The notes under the pieces: generated by a model | Told to the model about the DNA's origin: nothing | Database searches by the model: none | What the model saw: the letters and a program-made list of their open reading frames with translations, nothing else | Shown: positions 35,646 to 44,483 of the stretch, one piece after another | Position numbering within the stretch: position 1 is the stretch's first letter | How the letters are laid out: each line of letters opens with the position of its first letter | Assembly (NCBI GenBank): GCA_036156195.1 | Contig: JAYZUZ010000018.1 | Coordinates: 62,001 to 126,000 of the forward strand | DNA from: Abyssibacter sp036156195 | Lineage (GTDB): Bacteria; Pseudomonadota; Gammaproteobacteria; Nevskiales; OUC007 | Direction: 5' to 3' | Length of the DNA stretch: 64,000 nucleotides | Position numbers and translations under genes: made by a program

Positions 35646-36692
35646 CTACACCCGGTCTGTAGCACGTCGGTCATGCGACAGTGTCGGCCCCTTTCGGTGC
35701 ATGCTCGGCAAACCCACCGGATTATCAGGCCGCCCCGCGGCCAAGCGTGCGCACGCAAACTTCGCAATCCACGGTGAATTCCGCAGCCCGCCCGGAGTCC
35801 AGGCCAGCAATTCGGTCAAGCTGCGCTGCCGCAATGCCCGCTTAAGCCTGTCAATCTGATACACCGCTGTGATTTCCCGCCCGTGGCGCCGCAATGAAGT
35901 GATCAGCGCTGGGTCACCCATGCGACGCGCCAGTCGCAGCAAGTCATGATTGCTCGCTAATGCAAAGGCGGCATTACGCAAGTGATTATCGGCATCGCGA
36001 GTAATTGAGCCTTCCGAGCGCGCGTAGTAATAGCCGCCCCACCCTCCACAATGAATCGGAGTGCCCGTCATCAGTATCCGGGCATACAGGTGAGAGTCTT
36101 CGCATACCAGCAGGGACTGGTTATAGCGAAGGCCCTGCTGAGAGAGAAACGCGCGCCGCATGATGGGCTTGAGATAACCCAGACTGGATTGTCCGTTGCG
36201 AGGGCGGTCACTTTCGAGAAAAACCGGGAGCGTAAGCTGGCCCAGCCGGTCCAGGTACAGCGGATCGAATGCCAACAGACTATCGGCTTCCTGTCCTGGC
36301 GCACAATCGAGGTAGAGGTTGTCGGCATAGGCGTCAGCGCCTGCCGCTTCTGCGGCCTCAACCATGCGCGCCAGCCGTTCCGGATGATAACGGTCGTCTG
36401 CGTCCAATACGGCGACCCACTGCCCCCGGGCAGCCGTCAACGCCGCGTTGCGCGCAGCACCTGGCCCACTCTGGATTGCCATGTTAAGCAGGCAGATGCG
36501 TTTGTCCGCTTCGGCATGACGACGGACGGCCATCGGAGTCCCATCCGTGGAATCGTCGTCAACGACGATGAGTTCCCAGTCGCCAAGCGTCTGATCACGA
36601 ACCGACGCCACGGCTGCGTCTATCGACGATTCCGCATTCCGCGCCGCCATGATGACCGACACGATTGGAGCGGTTGCACCGGTTCGGGACAA
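35646..36692 (-). CDS. Family 2 glycosyltransferase
   Basis: A 348-residue GT-A enzyme. The N-terminus has PIVSVIMAARNAESSIDAAV, the nucleotide-binding ELIVVDDDSTDGT and the metal-binding VAVLDADDRYHP (DxD-like). A C-terminal ~120-residue helical extension has no predicted membrane span. The gene starts 2 bases after the stop of the phosphodiesterase-like gene at 36695, on the same strand. Expected to add a sugar to the lipid-linked repeat unit; donor unknown. Confidence 0.9.
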   Translation of the reverse strand: MSRTGATAPIVSVIMAARNAESSIDAAVASVRDQTLGDWELIVVDDDSTDGTPMAVRRHAEADKRICLLNMAIQSGPGAARNAALTAARGQWVAVLDADDRYHPERLARMVEAAEAAGADAYADNLYLDCAPGQEADSLLAFDPLYLDRLGQLTLPVFLESDRPRNGQSSLGYLKPIMRRAFLSQQGLRYNQSLLVCEDSHLYARILMTGTPIHCGGWGGYYYARSEGSITRDADNHLRNAAFALASNHDLLRLARRMGDPALITSLRRHGREITAVYQIDRLKRALRQRSLTELLAWTPGGLRNSPWIAKFACARLAAGRPDNPVGLPSMHRKGPTLSHDRRATDRV

Positions 36693-36694
36693 GA

Positions 36695-38239
36695 TTAGAA
36701 CGCGCCTCCGTGCTGGAGCAGGCTTCGGGACTGGCCATCCGTCTCCGCAAGCTGGCAGCCAAAGAACTCCGCCAGCGAGGGCGCGAAATCCTCAGCTTTC
36801 ACTACCGCACCCTCGCCTGTACCTGCAACCGCAGGACCGCTGACCAGGTAAATCCCGTTGGGCGTGTGATCACCCGTTCGGCCATCAACCGTTTCTTGCA
36901 CGATCGTGCCCGTCGCCTCGGAATGAACAGCCCGGATCGGGTGATTCCGGTTCCAGACGACCAGCAGGTCCGGCAAGGCGTCGAGATAAGCACCGTCGTA
37001 GTGATCACGTGTCACGATCACGTCATCGACGAGGGGTTCGCCGGTATCGACATTCACCAACTCACGCAATTGAAGCTGTAGCTGCGCAACTAACGCAGGA
37101 TAATCTGCCGGATCGACAAGTCCTTGCGCTTCGCGACCCTTGAGGTTGATTCTCACCCCTCCGCTGGCGTTGTTCGCATAGACTTCGAAGAATCGGCGCT
37201 GAGCGTGATTCCCGAGGAACCTGGGTGGGTGCAGCTTGCCCTCGAAGGGCTTGCGCAGGTGTTTCATACGCGCCCGCCACTCAACAGGCAAGGTCTGCCA
37301 GAGCGCGCGCGCACTCGCCTTCCACGACCGGCTGCGCGCAGCGGGGCGCCCCTGGTCCAGTGTCAAAAGGACCCGGTCCAACAACCCCGTCCCTGAATAT
37401 TGAGGCCCCATGCCATGACTGCCGAATAGCATGATGTTGGTCTGGTCTCCGCACGCGTCGAGAATCTGGCCAAGCGCCTCATCGAATAACCGATAGCAGT
37501 CCCGCAGTGGCTCCCCCAACTCAGCTTCGACCTTGGGGTCGTACTGGGGGTGGCTACGATCGTTGATATGCCAGACGTGGTGGCCGGTGCAGTGCAAGTC
37601 CGTGAACACCGACATCGCCAGGTCCCACTGGCGTGTCTGCATCAAATGCACCGTCAGCTTCGCCTTTTGCCGCAATCGCGTCTGGTAACGCTGGATAAAC
37701 GCGCGCAGATCTTCGATGGACTCCGGAGCCTGGCGGTCGCAAGACACCCCGCCGGTTGGGTCGGGTCCAACCGCAGCCAGAATGTCTTCGGCAACCTCCT
37801 CCGGCACGGTCGACAGCTCAAAGCGACGACCGTTGGCAGGAACATGTCCGCCCCAGTCCACCACCATCGTGCCACGCAGCGCTGGGTCCAGGCGCAGGTA
37901 GGGCGGATCGATCAGCAGACAATCAATCCCCTGATCCGATAACTGACGCCAAACCGGTGGCGGCGTCTCCTCAAGTTCGTACCAGTGGTCCTGATAGTCA
38001 TCCCGACCAAAGTAACGGCGCCCATCGTACTGCGGCTGCCGTCCGGGTAGGCGACCACTATGAAATACAGGCCAGACAGCACCGGCTTCCAAGGCATAGG
38101 GGCTTTGCACGCCGCCCCATAGACTGCGAGCCCGCAATGCAGCCAAATTCGGCATATCGCCCGTGTCCATCCACTGCTGAAACAGTTCCGGACTGCCTGC
38201 ATCGACTCCAATGATTAGCAGCTGTTGCGTGTTCGGCAT
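36695..38239 (-). CDS. Alkaline-phosphatase-fold (type I phosphodiesterase) family protein
   Basis: A 514-residue protein from ATG 38239 (CAGGAG 5 bases upstream). Metal-site landmarks: LLIIGVDAGSPELF (Asp), FTDLHCTGHHVWH (Asp/His/His) and RTGDHTPNG (His). The usual SDHGM is GSHGM (LFGSHGMGPQYSG), losing one Asp ligand, and the position of the Thr/Ser nucleophile near EAGAVWPVFHSG appears to be Ala. No signal peptide or TM. Members cleave phosphodiesters or transfer groups in polysaccharide clusters; the substitutions leave activity uncertain. It is cotranscribed with the GT2 and close to the sulfotransferase. Confidence 0.78.
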   Translation of the reverse strand: MPNTQQLLIIGVDAGSPELFQQWMDTGDMPNLAALRARSLWGGVQSPYALEAGAVWPVFHSGRLPGRQPQYDGRRYFGRDDYQDHWYELEETPPPVWRQLSDQGIDCLLIDPPYLRLDPALRGTMVVDWGGHVPANGRRFELSTVPEEVAEDILAAVGPDPTGGVSCDRQAPESIEDLRAFIQRYQTRLRQKAKLTVHLMQTRQWDLAMSVFTDLHCTGHHVWHINDRSHPQYDPKVEAELGEPLRDCYRLFDEALGQILDACGDQTNIMLFGSHGMGPQYSGTGLLDRVLLTLDQGRPAARSRSWKASARALWQTLPVEWRARMKHLRKPFEGKLHPPRFLGNHAQRRFFEVYANNASGGVRINLKGREAQGLVDPADYPALVAQLQLQLRELVNVDTGEPLVDDVIVTRDHYDGAYLDALPDLLVVWNRNHPIRAVHSEATGTIVQETVDGRTGDHTPNGIYLVSGPAVAGTGEGAVVKAEDFAPSLAEFFGCQLAETDGQSRSLLQHGGAF

Positions 38240-38515
38240 GAACTCCTGCCCGTGTTGATGAGATCGACGATTCTGAGGTCTGGTGCGTGTGAACAGCGAA
38301 GTCGACACCAGAGCCGCTGTCCGTGAGTGGCTCCCTACTACATCGTGGAGACCCCCGACTCGGATGCAGGACAAGCTTAGGGCAGTTCATGTCGCCCTGT
38401 CCCCCCAGCCCAACCGGAACCACATCATCGGCCGACGACGCGCAGGGCAGAGATCCCACACTCAACATGTCCGGTCACTGGTATTCTGCCCGGCGTCCAA
38501 GGGAGGAGACACCGC

Positions 38516-39613
38516 GTGAAACGTCGTGAATTAGTTGTGGGCGCGTTGGGTGCCGGTACGCTGGCCGCGTGCAGCCAGGAACGTAAGCCGATGGGCGAAC
38601 AGGCTTCAGCATTCAAGCCGGTAGTCTGGAAAATGGTGACAACGTGGCCCCCCAATTTTCCCGCCCTGGGGACCGGCGCCAAATACCTTGGCAATTTGAT
38701 CACCCAGCTCTCTGCTGGACGGCTCACCATCAAGGTTTACGGAGCCGGTGAGCTGGTCCCTGCATTTGAGGTCTTTGACGCCGTATCAAGCGGCACGGCG
38801 CAGATGGGCCATGGCTCGGCCTACTACTGGAAAGGAAAGGTTCCCGAGGCGCAGTATTTCTCCTCCGTCCCGTTCGGACTGACTGCACAGGAAATGTCGG
38901 GTTGGCTGTACTTCGGTGGCGGCATGGACCTTTGGCGCGAGGTCTACGCGCCGCATGGCCTGATTCCGTTCGATGCCGGCAACACGACAGTACAAACCGC
39001 AGGGTGGTTCAACCGAGAGATCAAAACGGTGGAGGATCTCAAGGGATTGAAAATGCGGATTCCCGGCCTGGGTGGAGAAGTCCTGAAACGCCTTGGCGTG
39101 ACCGTGCAAAACATCCCAGGGGGGGAACTGTTCCAGGCACTAGACCAGGGCACGATCGACGCCACGGAGTGGGTTGGGCCCTACAACGATCTTGCATTCG
39201 GGCTGCACAAGGCGGCGAAGTATTGCTATTACCCAGGCTGGCACGAGCCCGGCACGGTCCTCGAGTGCATGGTCAACCAATCAGCGTACGAAGCTCTGCC
39301 CGCCGACCTGCAAGCCATTGTGGAAGTGGCATGTCGGGTCACCAGTCAACGCATGACCGCAGAATTCACGGCACGTAATGGTCGCGCCGTCCAGACACTT
39401 GTCGACGAACACGGCGTCGAGATGCGCCCCTTGCCAGCAGCCGTCTTATCACGCATCCGTGTGGTGGCTGAACAAGTTGCGCAGGAACTTGCGCAGGAAA
39501 ACCCGGCCGCCGCCGCGATTTACGATTCGTTCTCCAGGTACGCCAAGCAAACCGCAGCATGGACGCGCATGGCAGAGGGGGCGTATCTAGCCGCCCGGCA
39601 CGCAGACCTCTAA
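38516..39613 (+). CDS. TRAP transporter substrate-binding protein (DctP family, TakP-like)
   Basis: A 365-residue solute-binding protein. GTG 38516 with GGGAGGAG upstream gives an N-terminus MKRRELVVGALGAGTLAAC, a Tat-like lipoprotein signal (Cys19). The core has the TRAP hallmarks: VWKMVTTWPPNFPALGTGA, WFNREIKTVEDLKGLKMRI, and GGELFQALDQGTIDATEWVG. These resemble the alpha-keto-acid (TakP) subgroup, so a 2-oxo acid or lactate is a reasonable ligand guess. Its stop overlaps the convergent DctM-like gene by 4 bases, an unusual arrangement since the permease genes are on the other strand. Confidence 0.9.
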   Translation: MKRRELVVGALGAGTLAACSQERKPMGEQASAFKPVVWKMVTTWPPNFPALGTGAKYLGNLITQLSAGRLTIKVYGAGELVPAFEVFDAVSSGTAQMGHGSAYYWKGKVPEAQYFSSVPFGLTAQEMSGWLYFGGGMDLWREVYAPHGLIPFDAGNTTVQTAGWFNREIKTVEDLKGLKMRIPGLGGEVLKRLGVTVQNIPGGELFQALDQGTIDATEWVGPYNDLAFGLHKAAKYCYYPGWHEPGTVLECMVNQSAYEALPADLQAIVEVACRVTSQRMTAEFTARNGRAVQTLVDEHGVEMRPLPAAVLSRIRVVAEQVAQELAQENPAAAAIYDSFSRYAKQTAAWTRMAEGAYLAARHADL

Positions 39614-40968
39614 TTCAGCTTTTCCGGCAGCCAGGTGGCCAAGCCGGGCCAGGCGGCCAGCACGGCCATCAGCCCCAGCTGAATGAGGATAAACGGCAAG
39701 ACGCCACGATAAATTGCGGTGGTCGGGACCGTCTCTGGTGCCACCCCCCGCAGGTAGAACAGGGCGAAGCCAAATGGCGGTGTCAGGAACGAGGTCTGCA
39801 GGTTGAGCGCCATCATCACGCCAAGCCAGATGGGATCGACACCCATGGCCAGCAGAATCGGCCCGACAATGGGCACGACGACAAAGGTGATCTCGATGAA
39901 ATCGAGAATAAAGCCCAGCAGGAACATCAGCAGCATCACGGCAATCACCGCAGTCACTACTCCGCCCGGCAGGCCCTGGAGCATCTCGGCCACCAGCTCA
40001 TCGCCACCATAGCCCCTGAATACCAGCGAGAAGATCGACGCCCCGATCAGGATCAGAAACACCATGGCGGTGATTTGCGCGGTGGACTCGGCACAGGCCT
40101 GCAGGTCACGCCAGCCCAGACGTCGTCGCAGCCCGGCGATCAGCATGGCGCCCACAGCCCCCACGGATGCGGCCTCAGTCGGCGTAGCGATGCCCAGCAT
40201 AATGGAACCCAGCACGGCGCCAATGAGCAATACGGGCGGCAGGATGCCCGCGAATACACGCCAGATCGCCACCCGCTCGACCTCGGCCGCTGGCATGAGC
40301 GCAGGCCGCCGGTAGGCCTGGATCAGTAACCAAGTGATGTAGGCACCGACCAGCAGCAACCCGGGCAACAAGGCGCCCACGAACAAGTCCCCGACCGAGA
40401 CCGTCTCGGGCGAGAACACCCCCATGCGGATCTGCGCCTGCTGATACGCCGACGACATCACATCGCCCAGTAGCACCAGCACAATCGATGGCGGAATCAG
40501 CTGACCCAATGTACCGGAGGCACAAATCGTCCCGGTGGCCACGCTGGGGGCATAGCCGGCCCGCAGCATCACCGGTAAGGACAGCAGACCCATGGTGACC
40601 ACAGTGGCGCCGATAATGCCGGTAGAGGCTGCGAGCAGGGCGCCAACCAGCACAACACTGACGGCCAGCCCACCACGGACCGCGCCAAACAGGCTGGCCA
40701 TGCCGGTGAGCAATTGCTCCGCGACGCGGGAGCGCTCCAGCACCACACCCATCAGCACAAACAGTGGCACGGCGATGAGCGTCTCATTCATCATGATGCC
40801 GAAGACCCGGTTCGGCACGGCCTGGAGAAAGGCCGGGTCAAAGACGCCGACAAGTGTCCCGACACCGGCAAAGGCCAGCGCCACCCCTGCCAAGCTCAGG
40901 GCAACGGGATAGCCTGCAAGCAGCACCCCGCAGACGGCGAAAAACATGGCCACTGCAATCCAGCTCAT
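39610..40968 (-). CDS. TRAP transporter large permease subunit (DctM family)
   Basis: A 452-residue integral membrane protein with ~12 hydrophobic spans. Conserved segments include ASTGIIGATVVTMGLLSLP, IPPSIVLVLLGDVMSSAY, GIATPTEAASVGAVGAML and FLTPPFGFALFYLRGVAP. ATG 40968 overlaps the DctQ-like stop (ATGA). It is the sodium-driven translocation subunit. The frame is open to 41160 but that part lies within the DctQ gene. Confidence 0.94.
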   Translation of the reverse strand: MSWIAVAMFFAVCGVLLAGYPVALSLAGVALAFAGVGTLVGVFDPAFLQAVPNRVFGIMMNETLIAVPLFVLMGVVLERSRVAEQLLTGMASLFGAVRGGLAVSVVLVGALLAASTGIIGATVVTMGLLSLPVMLRAGYAPSVATGTICASGTLGQLIPPSIVLVLLGDVMSSAYQQAQIRMGVFSPETVSVGDLFVGALLPGLLLVGAYITWLLIQAYRRPALMPAAEVERVAIWRVFAGILPPVLLIGAVLGSIMLGIATPTEAASVGAVGAMLIAGLRRRLGWRDLQACAESTAQITAMVFLILIGASIFSLVFRGYGGDELVAEMLQGLPGGVVTAVIAVMLLMFLLGFILDFIEITFVVVPIVGPILLAMGVDPIWLGVMMALNLQTSFLTPPFGFALFYLRGVAPETVPTTAIYRGVLPFILIQLGLMAVLAAWPGLATWLPEKLN

Positions 40969-41498
40969 GACGGTCGCCTGACCGCGGCCCAGGCACGCAG
41001 GGCCAATGCCAGTCCCTGCAACATCAGCAAGGCGGCGGCAACGGGGATGAGCGTCTTCACAAGGTAAACGCCGGGAAGTCCACCCGGCTCGCGCGAGCCC
41101 TCGCGCACCCGCCAGGCCGCTGCAACGTAGTCCAGGCTCTCGACCAGCAGATAGCCACATACAGGCCAGAGCAACAGCAACGTGCCCAGCAGATTGACGA
41201 GCTGTTGCCGACGTGGCGCGAAGCGGCTGTAAAAGACATCGACACGCACATGCCCGTCAGTTCCCAACACCCAGGCAAGCGACAGCATGAACAGGCTGGC
41301 ATTGGCCGCCACCAGCGCCTCCTGCATGGCCACCCAGCCGAGACTCCAGCCATAACGCAACGCGACGATGGCAAAACACAGCACAGCCATCAGCACCGCC
41401 AGCCATGCGGCACTGCGTCCAATCCACCTGGGCAGGACTGCCGCGAGGTCTGCGGCCCGATCCAGCGCCGACTCCCTGGCGCGCGGTTGATCCGTCAT
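40965..41498 (-). CDS. TRAP transporter small permease subunit (DctQ family)
   Basis: A 177-residue protein with four hydrophobic spans (AWLAVLMAVLCFAIVALRY, LVAANASLFMLSLAWVL, LVNLLGTLLLLWPVCGYLLV and a C-terminal segment) and the conserved GHVRVDVFYSRFAPRRQ stretch. It overlaps the large permease downstream and the HPt-REC-GGDEF gene upstream, each by 4 bases, so all three are likely cotranslated. It pairs with the DctP protein at 38516-39613. Confidence 0.92.
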   Translation of the reverse strand: MTDQPRARESALDRAADLAAVLPRWIGRSAAWLAVLMAVLCFAIVALRYGWSLGWVAMQEALVAANASLFMLSLAWVLGTDGHVRVDVFYSRFAPRRQQLVNLLGTLLLLWPVCGYLLVESLDYVAAAWRVREGSREPGGLPGVYLVKTLIPVAAALLMLQGLALALRAWAAVRRPS

Positions 41499-43204
41499 GC
41501 GAGCTGGCGTTGACCTCCGCCGTGTAGCAACTCATCGGTTGCGCTGGCCTTGAGTTCGCCCGACTGCACCTGCCCGGGCTTGGCGGCCTTCAGCAGTGCT
41601 TCGAGCTGGCTAAGCGCCTGCTGCAACACGGAATGGGAGGAATCATGCCGGGTCAGCTGGCACTCGATCACCGCCGTGCTGATGGTGATCTGAAACTGTT
41701 TGCCACCCATCTCGATCGGCGTTTCGGACACGCGGCTGGTCAGCTCCTGCATCACAGCATCGCCGCTGCACAACCGCGTCGAGGGCATGATGATCATGAT
41801 CTCGTCCCCGCCGTATCGGCCCACCACGTCCACCTGTCGCAGCCGCGATCGCACGCCCTCGGTAATCTCGCGTAGAACGTGATCGCCCGCTGTGCGGCCA
41901 TGCGTCTCGTTGAACTGGCGGAAACCGTCGATATCGAATACCGCCATGCAGAACGCCTGACCCTCGCGTTGGGCGCGTTGCAACTCGAAACTGACCCGCT
42001 CCATCAGGGCCGGGCGGTTGTACAGACGGGTGAGCGGATCACGCGTGAGTGTGTAAGTCACCCGCCGGAACCGCTGGATGCGCCGCTGCACCACGGACAG
42101 AATCAGCTCCGGGTCATCACCCTTGGACAGCAGGGCATCGGCCCCCGCGCGTAACGCCCCCCGTAGCAAACCAGGATCGGTGACGCTGGTCAGGAACAAC
42201 ACGGGAATATCAAACAGGCTTTCGTGGTGCCGCAGGATCTGGGTGAGCTCGATGCCATCAAGATCCGGCATCTGCATGTCCATCAGCACAAGGTCGGGAC
42301 GAAAATCGAGCAAGCGCTCCAGCGCACTCACCGGCTCACTGATCAGCGCTGTGCGAAACCCCGAACCTTCCAGCAAGGTCGAGTAATACTGGCCGATCTG
42401 GACGTCGTCTTCGACAATGGCAACGCGACCGTTTTCGATGTAATTCTGCTCGCCCCGCCCCGAAAACTGCTCCAGCAACTGGGCCAGCGCCGTGACATTG
42501 ACGGGCTTGGTGAAGAATGCATCGGCGCCGGAGTCCACAGCCCACTGGCGCGCGCGCACATCCGTGCGCTGTGACAAGTACACCAACCCTGGCTTATACC
42601 GCAGCCGGGCGACCATCGCCTCGGCGATCTGAAATCCGTAATCCTCACCCTCGGTGAACATTAAATCCATCAGGATGACCGCAGGCCGGATCTTGGTGAC
42701 GGCTTCCATGGACGCGAACGGATCGGTAAACCCCGAGACGTCGAAACCGACCGCCATGAGCTGCCGACTGAGGATGTCGACCATGGCCGGATCGTCATCC
42801 ACGAGCACGACTCTTGGCATCTCGGTCAGCCGGTGTGCCTCGTCCCGGTTGCTCGGCTCGGCATGCGGGTCACCCGGAGGTGGCCGGCGAATGCAGGCGT
42901 CCAGGTCACGAAGCAGGCGGTCAAAGTAGTCGCTGGCATGATCGGGGGCCGTACCGTGCTCGCGAAACTGCAACACCTGATCCAGCATGCGTGCGGCATC
43001 GCCCAGCTCGGTAAACCCGTAGGACGCCGCTGACCCGGCCATCCGATGCACCAGCAGCTTGAAGGCCGCCGTGCCCTCCTCGCTCCAGTTGTCCTCGACC
43101 GCAGCACGATGCGCCGCCACCAGATCCGCCCGCTTTTTCGTCAGCGAGGTGTGGTAGCGCTGAACGAGCTGTGTCAGTGCGGCGCGGGCGTCTGCGTTGA
43201 GCAT
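41495..43204 (-). CDS. HPt-REC-REC-GGDEF protein (probable diguanylate cyclase)
   Basis: A 569-residue multi-domain regulator. Residues 1-110 are HPt-like with HRMAGSAASYG (His53). REC1 spans ~128-250 (VLVDDDPAM, Asp180 in ILMDLMF, KP at 233). REC2 spans ~258-378 (AIVEDDVQI, Asp309 in LVLMDMQMPD). The GGDEF domain has GGDEI at 465-469 in place of GGDEF; the RxxD inhibitory site (Arg456-Asp459) is intact. It is likely a phosphorelay-controlled c-di-GMP synthase. It overlaps the TRAP DctQ gene by 4 bases, suggesting a link between solute uptake and signalling. Confidence 0.9.
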   Translation of the reverse strand: MLNADARAALTQLVQRYHTSLTKKRADLVAAHRAAVEDNWSEEGTAAFKLLVHRMAGSAASYGFTELGDAARMLDQVLQFREHGTAPDHASDYFDRLLRDLDACIRRPPPGDPHAEPSNRDEAHRLTEMPRVVLVDDDPAMVDILSRQLMAVGFDVSGFTDPFASMEAVTKIRPAVILMDLMFTEGEDYGFQIAEAMVARLRYKPGLVYLSQRTDVRARQWAVDSGADAFFTKPVNVTALAQLLEQFSGRGEQNYIENGRVAIVEDDVQIGQYYSTLLEGSGFRTALISEPVSALERLLDFRPDLVLMDMQMPDLDGIELTQILRHHESLFDIPVLFLTSVTDPGLLRGALRAGADALLSKGDDPELILSVVQRRIQRFRRVTYTLTRDPLTRLYNRPALMERVSFELQRAQREGQAFCMAVFDIDGFRQFNETHGRTAGDHVLREITEGVRSRLRQVDVVGRYGGDEIMIIMPSTRLCSGDAVMQELTSRVSETPIEMGGKQFQITISTAVIECQLTRHDSSHSVLQQALSQLEALLKAAKPGQVQSGELKASATDELLHGGGQRQLA

Positions 43205-43298
43205 GCGTGTCTTACTCGGCGGGAGATGACGCGAGTATTCCAGTCTTCGGGTGAATCATCGGTAAAGCGCGTGTAGGGCTATCATGCAGCTAGCTTGC

Positions 43299-44480
43299 CT
43301 AGAACCCCAGTCGAATTTCCAGTCGTGCGACCCCTGCGTCGTAATCGCGGCTGGGCTCAGATGAGGTTCGGGATTCATGTTCCGCCACCAGCCGCAGCCC
43401 GAGGCGCTCGAGCGCTTGCCAGGCCAGTGTAAGGGAGACAAGGTCGATTTCTTCCCGCAGCTGAGTGGCCGCGCCTGCCAGCGCTCCGGCAGCCTCAAAT
43501 TCCACATCGCGATGCTCGATGGCGCCACGCAGCTGGGTCTTGTAGGACCAGGACCAGTCCATTTCCAGCCGCAGGCCATCGTCGACGGTGAGGTTGGCAT
43601 CCTGCAGTTCAGCAGAGTAGATCCTGCGATAACCCAGCAACGATAGCCGTGTTTTAGCGGACACACGACGCCGATACGCCAAGCGTCCAGTCAGACCTTC
43701 ATAATTACGTGTACTGGTCGGCTGTTGTTGACGTTGCGTATACCCAATCGTTCCATCCAACTCTGATAACGCTGAGGGCGCCCAGACAATCTGACCATCA
43801 ACGCTTGTTTGCTCATATTCGGTCGCCAGACCAGCGCCGGCAACACGCTGCGGAAACCGCCCTTCCGTCAGCGTCGCCGACACCCCGAGCCGAGCGATTC
43901 GATGCCCTTGGTAGAACAGGCCTGCCACAGCGACGGACTCACGCAGGTCAAATCCAGGATCTGCGGCACCCGACCCCATACGGCGATCGTGGCGCGCCTC
44001 AGCTTCCAGGCGCCAGCGGGGGCTGAGGTTGTAAGCACCCAGCGCACCGATGCCCTGTCTGCGGACAAACCCTGCTTCGGGTGCGGAACGATTTGCGAAA
44101 TCGTCAATCTCCCGCTCGGCCGTGACCCCGAGGCGGCCATCAAACCGACGCCCCGCTACCCAATCCCAGCGCGCATCCAGCTCATAGGCATCGTGGTCGA
44201 ATTGATCAAAATGCCGATACCAGACGGGCTTGTAGATGCCGGTAAGCCGCGCCTGCTGTAGACCCGGATTGAACTCAGCGGTCACACCCAGCGCCAGCCG
44301 ACTGACGGTGTCACTACGACGATTAGGGCCGCCTGGAGCATCCGCCCGGGAGCGGAGAAGATTTGAATCGTGCTCCAGTGTTGCCAGCACAAAGGGCGAC
44401 ACATCCAGCACTTGGGCAGTTGCCAAACCGGAGGCGCCCAGGAGCACCAGACCAAAGACGACAGCGGGAGTTAGGCGCAT
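43299..44480 (-). CDS. Outer membrane beta-barrel protein of the exopolysaccharide cluster
   Basis: A 393-residue exported protein with signal peptide MRLTPAVVFGLVLLGASGLATA and a body of alternating amphipathic strands (RLTGIYKPVWYRHFDQFDHD, RRVSAKTRLSLLGYRRIYSA) ending in aromatic Phe (LEIRLGF), as in barrels inserted by Bam. Similar proteins occur next to WcaJ-type transferases in exopolysaccharide loci. No enzymatic motif. It is 3 bases downstream of the initiating transferase on the same strand. Confidence 0.78.
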   Translation of the reverse strand: MRLTPAVVFGLVLLGASGLATAQVLDVSPFVLATLEHDSNLLRSRADAPGGPNRRSDTVSRLALGVTAEFNPGLQQARLTGIYKPVWYRHFDQFDHDAYELDARWDWVAGRRFDGRLGVTAEREIDDFANRSAPEAGFVRRQGIGALGAYNLSPRWRLEAEARHDRRMGSGAADPGFDLRESVAVAGLFYQGHRIARLGVSATLTEGRFPQRVAGAGLATEYEQTSVDGQIVWAPSALSELDGTIGYTQRQQQPTSTRNYEGLTGRLAYRRRVSAKTRLSLLGYRRIYSAELQDANLTVDDGLRLEMDWSWSYKTQLRGAIEHRDVEFEAAGALAGAATQLREEIDLVSLTLAWQALERLGLRLVAEHESRTSSEPSRDYDAGVARLEIRLGF

Positions 44481-44483
44481 GCG

